DNA from: Flaveria trinervia
Taxonomy: Eukaryota > Streptophyta > Magnoliopsida > Asterales > Asteraceae
Assembly: GCA_025506515.1 (NCBI GenBank)
Contig: CM046443.1
Location: 25,145,560 to 25,209,559, forward strand
Length of the DNA stretch: 64,000 nucleotides
Direction: 5' to 3'
Both the position numbers and the translations under genes were made by a program. Below the pieces are notes generated by a model. It was given only the letters and a program-made list of their open reading frames with translations. It had not been told where the DNA came from and ran no database searches. The first letter of the stretch is position 1. The number at the start of each line of letters is the position of its first letter. Below, piece after piece: positions 1 to 10,163 of this stretch.

Positions 1-958
1 ATGACACCATGACATAAAAGTCAAACACTCAATTCTTATTAATACTTTTCATTTTTTGTTTTCTCTTCAAAAAAAAATAAACACCAATTAAGCTTAATCT
101 CATCCATCTCACTCTATCTCTCTTATTTAAGCTACTACTTCATCTTATCCTTAATCCACCACCACCACCACCGACCCTTTGCTCCACCATCGCTCCACCG
201 CCTCACCATCACTCCACCGCCTCACCATCGCCATCGGATCTGAAGGTACATAAGAAGTCGTCGGTCACCACCAACCACCCATCTTCCCTTCCATTCTTCG
301 TCTTCCACGCTAATCAACCCATCAAACCCTATGATTCGAAAACCCAAAACAACTTTTCCCGTTTACTCTCACAAAATCATATCATATTGGTTGATTAGGC
401 TTCTGTAGATCAATACATAAACCCTAATCGCACAATTGTGTGACTACTGTTTCTTTTCGAAGGTGAAAATCACTATTCAGAGAAGAAGATGTTGGATTTT
501 GGTTGAGTGCAAAAGGAGCTTCGAGAATGCAACAAGACGTTAATCTGTCTGGTATCACCGTAAACCCTATATCCGACAATCTCATCAATTTAATCGGCAC
601 AATCCTGGTCTTGTTTGTTCTCCGTATGAAGGCGGGACCTTCAAGATCGATATCGATTTGCCTGGTATAGTTTGATATATTTGTAATGTAACTCAATTTA
701 GGGTTTTTAGTATTCATCGAGTGTTGTATGTTTGATGTTCAATTTGTGATTTATGCTTGAAATCATTGGTAATGGCGTGTTGGTTGTCAAATTTGGAAGT
801 TTTGATTTGGTTGATGGATGATTGTAGCATGGTTAACTGAGTTTTAATGATTATTAGTGTTGATTTTGGGGATAAAGTAATTGGTTGAACATCAGTGACG
901 ATTATAAACTTGTAATGTATACAACTTGTGTACATAACGTATGGTTTTAAGAATGCAT

Positions 959-1152
959 TGGTTTACATTAGTTTTCATTGGTTTATATTATATTACATTG
1001 ATTTACCACGTATGAGTAACATTGTAACATGATGTAACTATGTACGAGTGATAATTTTCATATTAGTTTACAGATTGGTTTACATTAGATTAAATTAATT
1101 TACCACGTATGGGTAACATTGTAACATGATGTAACTATGTACGAGTGATATT
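959..1152. repeat. Two-copy tandem duplication
   Basis: Both copies begin ttggtttacatta (959 and 1075). They share a long block from the taccacgtatg motif through gtaacattgtaacatg to tacgagtgata, with single-base changes. The first copy is about 116 bp, and the second is shorter because of a deletion near its start. This is a simple local duplication of unknown origin. Confidence 0.75.
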
Positions 1153-1500
1153 TTTTTAAAATATTATAATATAATTAAAGAAAAAGATATGATGAATCTA
1201 GTGGTGTAATTTTTATAATAAAATTTACAAGGCACCTGTGATGCATCATATTAAGTTTCATTTAAAGTTTATTTTTTTAGTTTTTATATATGTTGTTTCA
1301 ATTCAAGTCACTGTAATGATGCCATATGATATCATTAACACATTTTTTTCTTTGATGTAATTCGCATGCAAGTTCTAGTAAATCATTTGACTGTGAAGGT
1401 TTTATGTAATAAAAATAAACTTTTGGTTTAGTTTTTTAGTTATTATTAATAAAACTTATAATTAACATAATGTAAATAATTGTAACTAAGTATGTTGCAC

Positions 1501-1574
1501 CGTGTTACATTACTGTAACATTAAATTAACATCCATACCATACATTTATCTACAACTTACAGTAATGTAACACG
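1501..1574. repeat. Perfect 17-bp inverted repeat
   Basis: Arms cgtgttacattactgta (1501-1517) and its exact reverse complement (1558-1574) flank a 40-bp AT-rich spacer. Related gtaacattgtaac phrases occur in the tandem duplication upstream, so this may be part of an eroded MITE-like element. No target duplication was recognised. Confidence 0.6.
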
Positions 1575-2040
1575 TAATGTCCGAAACAAATATTTTAAAT
1601 TTTTTTGAGACTATATTAGAATTAAAAAGAAAAATTAGACGAATTTAATGATGTAATTATCATAATATATAACAATCTATAAAAAAATTATAGAAGTTAT
1701 AAAAATAAAGGAGGTAAACTTTTTTATAAAAGATTGAAAAATGGGGTAAAGTAAAAGATAGTTGGTGGTAACATATTAAATCTGATTTATTTGAATTTTT
1801 GATTGAAATGTAAAATGTCTAAATTATCCTTTTGTATTAAAAAAAGGTAAGACACATGACATATTAAATTGATTTATTTGACATCATCTCATGCCATAAT
1901 GTTTTAATCAATGGTCCATATTAGGTTAAAAGGTTTTTACAATAACCAAGGGTTTTCGTTATAACTTCATCCTATATATATATATATAGTTAAATACATT
2001 ATTATTATATTCTTATTTTTTATATTTAATATATTTGTAA

Positions 2041-3357
2041 CATGATGTGTACTCACACTATTATTTACGTATATATTTATATCTATAATTTCATAACAGT
2101 ACACACATACTCGTTTATATAGCACAATAATATATTTTTACTCATTTCATCCCACATATATATTTATTGTCATATGAACACACTCAATTATATAATTTCA
2201 TTTTCACGTTCAATATAAATACATTTATATACTTGTATTATTATACACATACAATGTATCCGCTTACCTAATCATATACATGTACACAACCCAACCAACA
2301 CATAATTAACACAATACACATATATGTTTATCCAATGGACACCAGGTCATATATATACTAAACGCACACGACCAACTTATATATATTTACCCAATACACG
2401 TGATCATATATATATATATACACACTAACACACACCTTTACACACACAACTCAAACACAAACCGCACGCACACATACCAAACACATACTATCCACACACA
2501 CCACTCAATACACACACACTAGATCAAAACACACACACACTAGATCAAAACACACACACACTTACACTCTCACAGCACCCAAAGGCTGCACTTCCTTGCT
2601 TCCTTCAACATGCACATCCTCAACCACACTCTAAACACACACACACCATAATAAAATCAAACACATATCTAATTTACATTCACAGACACACAAACTTGGT
2701 TAATATACATACGTACACCGTCACACCTCCAACACACAACATATATAGATACAGTCGCACACACACAAAACCATGTATACACACTAACACAATCAGTTAT
2801 ATACACACACAACTTGGCCTATACACCCGACTTAAATATATATATACATACACACACCTCATGGTCACACCGAACCACTGCACGTCATAGCAGAATGATC
2901 GCAGAATCACCGCACTAACCCGAACAAACAACGAGACAAGCTTAACGAAACGAAACGTAACGAAACGAAACGAGTCGAAGTGCTTACCAAGGAACCCACG
3001 TTGTGGTGCAACGACGACGATTGATGGTGCTCGGCTGTCCGCGGCGGTTGAACGTCGGCAATCGGTCGACGAGAATTGGAAGGGGGCTGCCGGTTGTGTG
3101 CGGCGGTTGGGGTGTAGGGTTACGGTGGAAAGTTGTAATTTATATATGTTAATTATATTTACATTTTAGCCCCTAACTATTTATTCAAGTTTTGTATAAA
3201 CTAACTTTTAAGAACGTACACTTTAGCAAACCAATTTAGAAAAAATATATACACGAGCTACGACGTTATGTAAAATAATATTAGTGTGTTCAAAATTCGC
3301 ATCATCGTAAGTGCGATTCGATAGGTTTTTATGCGAATGATATTATATATAAATATA
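2041..3357. other. CA/TA-rich low-complexity tract and GC-rich patch
   Basis: From 2041 to about 2880 the + strand is dominated by acacac and tatata phrases, including a duplicated unit (cacacactagatcaaaa) near 2511-2560. At 2940-2980 a short run of acgaaacg repeats occurs. It is followed at 2995-3130 by a GC-rich patch (gcggcggtt, ggggtgtagggtt) that resembles the promoter-distal part of gypsy LTRs such as S in this window, perhaps an LTR remnant in the same inverted orientation. No gene is supported, and translations of the CA tract are artefacts. Confidence 0.45.
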
Positions 3358-3383
3358 TGATAATAATAATAATAATAATAATA

Positions 3384-3432
<49 letters not shown>

Positions 3433-3800
3433 TAATAATAATATAATAATAATAATAATAATAGTAGTAGTAGCAGCATCAGCAGAAGTAGCAGAAGTAG
3501 CAGCAGTAGCAGCAGTGGCAGCAGTGGCAGCAGTGGCAACAGTGTGGTAGCAGTGGCAGTAGTGTGGCGGTGGCGGTGGTGGTGGTGGTGGCGGTGGCGG
3601 TGGCGGTGGCGGTAGCAGTAGCAGTAGGAATAGTAGTAGCAGCAGCAGCATCAGAAGTGGTGGTGGTAGTAGTGGTAGCAGCAATAGAAGTGGTGGTGGT
3701 GGTGGTGGTGGTGGTGGTGGTGTGGTGGTGGTGGTTAGTGGTGGTGGTGTAGTGGTGGGGTAGTGGTGGTGGTAGTGGTGGTGGTGGTAGTGTGGTGGTG
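3358..3800. repeat. Compound trinucleotide microsatellite
   Basis: This is a continuous run of triplets whose unit changes along its length: about 100 bp of AAT, then AGT/AGC with TCAGCAG interruptions (about 3462-3560), then GGT/GGC (about 3560-3800). Poly-Leu, poly-Pro/His and poly-Val reading frames on either strand are by-products of the repeat, not genes. Confidence 0.9.
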
Positions 3801-3944
3801 ATAGACTGAATACATTTTCTTCCCCACACCTCTCCAATAATCACTTCTTTCTCTGGACACTATCCTCGTCACATTCTATCTTAATATTACTCTACAGGTC
3901 GATTTACACAACAACACTAGTTCCAGTGTTTCCGAGTAGATATC

Positions 3945-4010
3945 TTGGTGGCAAGGCGTCTCCTTTATCTAAAGGGTTAGGATTCAAATTCTGCAAGGTG
4001 CAAGTATAAG
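3945..4010 (+). repeat. Possible degenerate tRNA-derived SINE head
   Basis: tggtggcaaggcgtc (box A-like) is followed about 40 bp later by ggattcaaattctgc (box B-like, compare GGTTCGANTCC). This is the spacing of an internal Pol III promoter in tRNA-derived SINEs. No complete cloverleaf can be drawn and no A-tail or target duplication is clear. It lies directly upstream of the proposed LTR of element A. Confidence 0.25.
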
Positions 4011-4701
4011 TGTTGATAGGAGTATATTAGAAGTTGTTTTAAATGTGCTTAAACTTAATTTGTTTGTGATGCTTATAATGTTTAATATTTCATTGATTAT
4101 TGTGTGTTAACGCATATTGAACTAACTATATAGGTTTGTGATTGTTTACATAGTTCTTAGTCAATAATGATTGAGAAACATGCTTAAACTTAATCGTGTG
4201 AAGTTCTCATGTGAATGGACCATGCTAATGGACTATACGCATGAATACTTTATGCTAATGAACCAGTCGTACGACTGAACCAGGAGACTGGATCAGTCGC
4301 ACGATTGTAACATGAGATTGACTCAGTCGCACAACTGAATCTTCAGTCATGCGGATGGATCAACCACATGCTTTAATCGCACGACTGAACCATGCAAATG
4401 GTTCAGTCGCAAGAATGAAAAACCCTAACATATAAATACCACTTAATTCGTGGAAAAACGTAACAATTCGAATCCCTATGCACTAAATCGTACCCTAGCC
4501 GTCCACAGACCTAAGATAACCTGTTTCAAGTTCATAGATCACAGTTAATCATTCTACCTTCATTCTTAACGTTTAGATTCATTCTTTGATTGATGATACT
4601 TGCATTCTCACTGATTGGATCGCCAATCAAATAGAATTCCGCACTATTTGGTTAGTATACACGTAAATCAGTTAGTACTCCATACCGAAACGGTCCTAAC
4701 A
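4011..4701 (+). repeat. Element A 5' LTR (single copy, inferred)
   Basis: The LTR starts tgttgatagg and ends cctaaca just before a primer site. A TATA box (tataaata) lies at about 4431. Upstream, 4190-4410, is a cluster of variants of the A keyword tcgcacgactga in both orientations, in the U3 position. No second copy exists in the window to confirm the ends, because A's 3' end is lost at the junction with E. Length 691 bp. Confidence 0.65.
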
Positions 4702-4703
4702 AG

Positions 4704-4715
4704 TGATATCAGAGC
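4704..4715 (+). promoter_or_regulatory. Element A primer-binding site
   Basis: tgatatcagagc differs by one base from tggtatcagagc, the usual plant copia primer site complementary to initiator-Met tRNA. It starts 2 bases after the LTR end. Confidence 0.75.
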
Positions 4716-4921
4716 TTTGGCTCTTGATTTGCGTGTGATTCAATAGATTTTGATATAAAAATCGCGTTTTTCACTAAAAAAACGTAATCTTTTTGTGTCA
4801 AATAGTATTTTCGACGTCTCCAGGTCAAAAAGTTAACGTTTTTCTGGCTTACGCCAATTAGGTTAGTGAGAAATTCGTGTTTTTGCGTCAAAGTATTCAA
4901 AACCTTCTTTTTTTGCAAAAA

Positions 4922-5110
4922 CATCAGCCTCCAGTCGTATGATTGACTCAATCGCACGACTGAACCCATTCGCACCACTCATACGCACGATTGGCTCAGT
5001 CATCCATCCATTTGTACGACTAAAGATCTTTGTTCGCATTGTTCATCCGTACCTGTCCAGTTACACGATTGAACCATCCGCATCGTTCAATCACACGAAT
5101 AGCCCAATTG
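4922..5110 (+). repeat. Element A leader: keyword motif cluster
   Basis: The leader between primer site and gag repeats variants of cgcacgactga and its reverse forms about every 20-30 bp (for example tcgcacgactgaacc, acgcacgattggctc). The same vocabulary fills the A LTR (4190-4410) and the pre-ORF2 spacer (54645-55015, 55385-55615). This dispersed distribution is discussed as a finding. Confidence 0.8.
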
Positions 5111-5166
5111 CATTCTTTCATTCGCTCATGTACAACAGTTTGTTCTAAAATCAAAAGTAAATAGCA

Positions 5167-7980
5167 ATGGAAGATCAGTATTCAACATTCACCGCAAGTA
5201 GAGAGATTCGCGGATCCAGAATCTATTGCTTCTGGAAAATGAAGTGGGGAATCATATTAAGCCTCCTAAGCTGATAACGTTAGATGATTACCCACAATGG
5301 AAGCAAAGATTCGAGATCTACCTAAATGGAGTAGACCCTAATCTATGGGAATCAATAGAGACAGGTATAGCATGCCGGTTGGAGCTGATGGAGTTAAACT
5401 TATATTAGGGGGCATGACTGATGGGCAAAAAGGTAAAGTACAATACAGAGAAGAAGGTGTACGATCTGTTAACTTAGTCCATTCCTAAGGATATATTCCA
5501 TCAGTTTTCTAAGAACAAGCAAGAAAAGAAGCTCTGGGATGCTCTGGAAAAGCGGTATGACGGGAATGCGTCGCTAAAATCTCTAAAGTCTAAAGCTTTG
5601 AAGAAGGATTTCAATAACTTCTCGTCAATGGGTAGGAGAGTCTGGATGATGTTATAGACCGCTTCTACCATTTAATGAGTGAGCTGCACACTTATGGGGT
5701 TGTTACGTCCATGGAAGACAAGGTGTCGAATTTCGCAGATGTATTGCGAGAAAAGTGGGTTTCATTTGTGTCAAACCTCAGACAGAATGATATGCTGGTG
5801 AAGTTGGATATCAACGATTTCATTCTAAAGCTGAGAGAGGAAGAGTTGAGGATGAAGTACAGGTCTCAAAAATCGTCATATGATCAGAACCCGTCACTTT
5901 ACAACTCAACTCCTCAAGCAAAAACGTTTAGAGCACCACTCCAAACGACGTTTGTATCGAGTTCAGCCGCTCCGTCTCAAGCAACTACTTCAGGATCTGA
6001 CACGTCAGGGTCGTCTTGCACCCAATACATAGCACCTAAAGCCAATGCTACAAAATTGAAGACCGAGAATCTTGGTTACGTGACTGTAGAGGTAGAAAAG
6101 GAGCATATGAATCTCTTAGCAGCTGTTATTCACTCTTATGACGAACTAGTTGCAGGGAAGATTGGAAACTGCCATCTGGCAGATGAAGACTACGAGCAAG
6201 TAGATGAGACTGAGCTGGAGAGAATGGATATCGTGTGGGCATTGGCAAGTGCTGTCCGGAGGGCAAAGAAATTTGTTAAAAAGATAGGACAGAATTTGAT
6301 TGCCACCAAGGATACAACTTTTGGTTTTGACAAAACCAAAGTTACTTGTTTTAACTGTGAAGAAAATGGGCACTTCAAACGTGAATGTGTTAAGCCTAAG
6401 AAGACAGGTAATGGTAATCCATTCTCATCATTCAATCGTCAAGATAAACCCACAAGTAATCCTACATCCTCAAGCAATGATCCTAAGGCCTTGACTGCTC
6501 AAGATGACGACGGGCAAGATTGGACCTTTCAGTTTGTATCTCCGGGAGAATCCAACATTGCGTGTGTTGAGGGTTTGGATGATGACTCTACAAGCGAATG
6601 TGATATAGCAGTTGAACTCGCGATGTTAAATAATGAAGAAACTGCAAATGTGGTCGGTCACCTGATTGAAGAGGGTTCAAGCACCAAATGTTCAGAATCA
6701 CCAGCACTAGAAGAGTCAGACTCTACTATGATGGTTGATTCAACTGAATCTGCTCAGGTATGTACCAAAGACCAATTGTTTTATAGTCATGCTTGTTTTG
6801 AATGTAATAAATTTAGAGAAAGCATAGAATTAAAATTTGCTAGCCTATTAGATCACAATGATAGCTTAGTAAATGATTTACAACTGTGCACAAAAGCAAA
6901 CAGGATTTTAAAACATAATGAGCATAGTTATAAAGAGAAAATAGAACTATTAAATAGACAACTTAAGGAAACCGAAGTGTGGCCTTAAGCAAGCAAATGA
7001 AATTAAGTTCTATTTAAAATCCCTAGAAGAAACCAAGAAACAAAAAGCAGTTTGGAAGTCAAAGTAACATCTTTAAAACAAAAACTGCACAGTTGGACTA
7101 GTTCTTCTCACATAGTCCAGCACCTAGTGAGAGAACGCAACAACGGGGAGGGTTTGGGTTACAAAGTGGTTCCACCACCACATGAGACCTTGTTGAATGC
7201 TAAATGCAAACCAATAAATAACAACCCAATCAAGGATCATGTGGTGTCCACTCCTCTTGTAAGTGATCCAGATTCCACAGTAATTCCATTGAATCTATCA
7301 CTAAACAAAAGAAGACCACTTTAAAGTCAAAAGGAAAAATGCTATGTTAATCTGGATGAACAAATTGAGAAGGTTAGGTAAGTCTGGTTCAAATATATCT
7401 AATCAGAACCCAAAATACTAAACAAGTTAACCACACACGTGCATCATGTCTAAGTCTAGATAAACACAAGAGTAAAGATGTTAAAAAGGTTCAAACAATT
7501 AATTTTTTAAACAAGATAAAACATCTAAACAAGAAGTGTCAAACCTAAACAAGTTAAAGTCACACGAGTGTCACACAGTTCTCCACAGAAACAGTCATAC
7601 AAACATGTCAAAAGCAGATCATGCTACAACTATGGATAGTATGGGACATTCATGGTCTAACTGTCCTTACTATCAGACACCTAGGAAGAAAGTTGAACTT
7701 CATGATCTAAACCCGCTTGTCTAAAAGGAGTTCTATAACCCTACCAAGAAAGAGTTAGTGAACATAAAGTTCAAACCATAAGCCAATCGTCTGTTTATCA
7801 CAAACAGGCCTACACAAAACTGGCTTATGGAAAGAAAAATCTAGTTCAATGTATGATAATGAGAACAAGAAGACAAATGATCTTCCCTCACCCTCAAATG
7901 GATAGTGGGTGGAATTTATGATGTGTGATGCCCCGGGGTCACCCAAGCCAGTTAAGGCTTAGGTCCCTAACCTTAACTAA
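5167..7980 (+). pseudogene. gag: Element A gag (broken)
   Basis: This is the nucleocapsid polyprotein of A. The natural ATG is probably 5167, but the frame shifts by about 5226, where the copia N-terminal sequence resumes (DDYPQWKQRFEIYL). A UBN2-type capsid domain follows with further frame breaks (near 5405-5670), then a 437-codon open stretch (5675-6985). The first zinc knuckle is CFNCEENGHFKREC at about 6347-6388. After several frameshifts a degenerate second knuckle lies near 7617-7672 (MGHSWSNC). The end, about 7942-7980, matches the gag terminus of the other elements (W-V-x-x-x-N-stop), with its Trp codon turned into TAG. It cannot make Gag. Confidence 0.85.
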
Positions 7981-7998
7981 TGATTTCCTTTGAATGTG

Positions 7999-9026
7999 TA
8001 GGGTGTTCGCTATAGTGCTGCCACAAATACCTGGATTGTAGATAGCGGGGCCTCTAGGCACATGACTGGAAAGCCTGACACTCCTGTCAAATGTTAAACA
8101 AATTAAAGGAGGTCATGTTTCATTTGCTGGAAACAAAGGAGGTTACATCATAGCTCAAGGGGAAGTGGGGAATCAAAAAGTAAAGTTTGACATGGTAAAC
8201 TATGTTCAACAACTTCAAAATAATTTGCTTTCTATCTCTCAAATCTGTGACAAAGGATTTAAAGTAGTATTCGACAACAAGAAATGCTATGTTCTGAAAA
8301 AGGACTATGTGATATCGGTTGAACAAGTCTTAATGTCAGCTTCAAGATATAACACTCTTTATGTCTTGGTTCTATCAAAGGCCTCCACAATGGATCATCA
8401 AGTTCAGTGCTTCCTGTCAAAGGCTATAGAGAAGGATTCGATCTCCTAGCATAGGAGAATAGGACACATTAATCCACGAAAGATGAACCACTTGATCCAG
8501 AATGATCTAGTGCGAGGAGTAAACGTCAAAAACTTCCAATTACTGGATTTTTGTGTCGCCTGCAAGAAAGGCAAACAAACTAAGAAGTCTCATAAGGAAA
8601 AGAAAGTTCATTTGATCAAACTGCCTCTTGAGCTTCTTCACATGGATCTGTTTGGTCCAATCAGTACAAGGAGCATCGTCGGCAACTTATACTGTTATGT
8701 AGTTAGAAATGACTACTTAAAATTCTCTTGGGTAATGTTTCTGAAATCCAAATCTGAAACATTTGAGTCATTCAAAGAGTTAGTAACTACTTTAGAGTCT
8801 CTCTACAAGCTGAAGGTAAGACAACTACGCTCAGACAATGGTACCGAGTTCAAGAATCAGTGGATGGAGGCTTTCTACAAAGAAAAGGGAATGTGCACCA
8901 GTTCTTCTACCTACACTCCACAAATGAATGGAGTTGCTGAGAGAAAGAATCACAGCTTGATAGAGACAACAAGGACAATGCTAACAGACTCAAAACTACC
9001 CATCCAATTTTGGAATGAGGCAGTTG
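7999..9026 (+). pseudogene. pol: Element A pol, 5' part (protease, integrase)
   Basis: The protease catalytic motif is intact (WIVDSGASRHMTG, about 8032-8070). The GAG-pre-integrase domain follows with a frame break and a TAG near 8449. The integrase core keeps the first Asp (LLHMDLFGP), the second (LRSDNGTEF) and the Glu (NGVAERKN). Element B inserted right after the FWNEAV segment. The frame continues exactly at 26328 when B and one AGTTG copy are removed (GAG GCA GTT | GCC AAT GCA). Confidence 0.9.
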
Positions 9027-9928
9027 TGTTAGATTAGGACTTATAGGTCTAGATCAATTTGTACAGGCTTAGAAATTTAATAAATCTTGTAATAAATATT
9101 TGTAATTGTCTATTATGCATGCAGTAATTATATATGCTAACCCATATATGTGTGTTGTGGATAATTGCAGGTACAAACATTATTCTTTGTCAATTTTTGA
9201 AATTGACCAAGTGTAAGAAACATCTACGGATGAACATTTTGTTCTTCCGTAGATATTTCTTACAAGTAATATACATTCAAAGATCTTCTGCGGATGAACA
9301 ACCAGAACTGAAGAACAAGTTTGCTTAGGAAGTACACGTTTTCTACGGAAGAACAAGATTCTACGGAAGAACAAAACTCTACGAAAGAACAAGACTTCTA
9401 CGGAAGAACAAATTCCTATGGAAGACACTATTCTTGAGGAGTCCAAACACTTGTATAATGCAAGTGTTACAAGTCAACAAGTCAACAAGGCAGTTATGCG
9501 AATCCTAGAAATCCGATGATTCCTTAACTGACACAAATCAAATCCCAAGAGATCCGGTATTTCCTATAACAGAAACATCATTGTCTATATATATGGATCT
9601 AGGTTTCGATTCAAGGATGATGTTTTTAGACGACTGATTGAACAGCAACAACAATAGCAATACGACAATCACCATCTCTCAATCAAACCCTAGCATCCGT
9701 CACATCATAACGAACTTTGATATCATTCGTTCATTATTTTGTAATCATTAACATATTTTAATGAAATACATATTATTTATTAATTGTGTTTCTGTTAGTG
9801 TGTTCTTGAATATTTATTGATAATTAAAATTATTATAAACAATTAAACCAAACTAACGTTGATTCCGCAAACGTTGACTTGCCATCAACCGACACTGATA
9901 ATTCCTGATTGCGATCCTTGGATTCACA
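9027..9928 (+). repeat. Element B 5' LTR
   Basis: Starts tgttagat and ends ggattcaca, 902 bp. A TATA box (ctatatatat) lies at about 9584-9595. Upstream are a near-perfect 23-bp inverted repeat (9213-9263) and about five tandem variants of ctacggaagaacaaga (9340-9430), the B keyword. It is paired with the 3' LTR at 25410-26322, from which it differs by scattered substitutions and small indels. Confidence 0.95.
9213..9263. repeat. 23-bp inverted repeat containing the B keyword
   Basis: Left arm 9213-9235 and right arm 9241-9263 are reverse complements apart from two positions, with a 5-nt loop (atttt). Each arm contains the keyword core (ctacggatgaac on the left, gttcttccgtag on the right). 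The same structure occurs in the 3' LTR at about 25601-25653, with small differences in the right arm. Confidence 0.85.
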
Positions 9929-9930
9929 GG

Positions 9931-9942
9931 TGGTATCAGAGC
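9931..9942 (+). promoter_or_regulatory. Element B primer-binding site
   Basis: tggtatcagagc is an exact match to the plant copia initiator-Met tRNA primer site, two bases after the LTR end. Confidence 0.95.
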
Positions 9943-10163
9943 CAAGTGCTCATTGATTTAGATTAATTGATCTATCAGTGTTAGTTGTGTTTAATTGCTT
10001 TGAATCTTGTAGATTTATCAGTTTTTGCTGTATTAGATCTACTGTTTTTAAAAGAATTTTGTGTGAAACTTGTTTGTCGTTCAACACATCAATAGATTAA
10101 CTGTATCTATATTTAAATCAATTGAATAGCAGATCTAGTTGATCATTCACATCAATTTACATC

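Larger units (their letters stand above)
1..2040. other. AT-rich intergenic DNA, no gene supported
   Basis: No coding region can be supported here. Positions 120-330 are C-rich and repeat short ccacc/ctccacc phrases, like a plant 5' UTR or first exon, but no frame stays open with recognisable protein. The minus-strand reading frames at 424-935 have no family resemblance. The rest is AT-rich, with a tandem duplication and a perfect inverted repeat listed separately. It could hold an eroded DNA transposon or the 5' fringe of a lost gene. I cannot identify either. Confidence 0.5.
4011..9026 (+). mobile_element. Element A (Ty1/copia), 5' segment
   Basis: This is the first of three pieces of one copia element. 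It contains the 5' LTR, primer site, leader, gag and pol as far as the middle of the integrase, where element B interrupts it at 9027. The second piece is 26323-29515 and the third starts at 54089. A is the oldest element of the nest because both B and D inserted into it. Only one LTR is visible, so its outer boundary rests on the TGTT start and AACA end and the adjacent primer site, not on an LTR pair. Confidence 0.85.

Noticed and set aside
424..935. Two minus-strand frames near the left edge, as a possible host gene end
   Set aside because: No domain, splice pattern or codon bias could be recognised; treated as intergenic.
2696..2890. 64-residue Thr/His-rich reading frame
   Set aside because: It comes from a CA/TA-rich low-complexity tract with no protein features.
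3258..3844. Poly-Leu, poly-His/Pro and poly-Val reading frames on both strands
   Set aside because: They are translations of a trinucleotide microsatellite.
3945..4000. A functional tRNA gene
   Set aside because: Box A/B-like sequences are present but no cloverleaf can be formed; at most a SINE remnant.
9340..9430. Heat-shock elements as in ONSEN-type copia LTRs
   Set aside because: ttctacggaagaa spaces TTC and GAA by four bases, not the two of TTCnnGAA.
9180..9446. Minus-strand 88-residue frame with FFRR repeats
   Set aside because: It lies in the B LTR and reflects the tandem keyword repeats.
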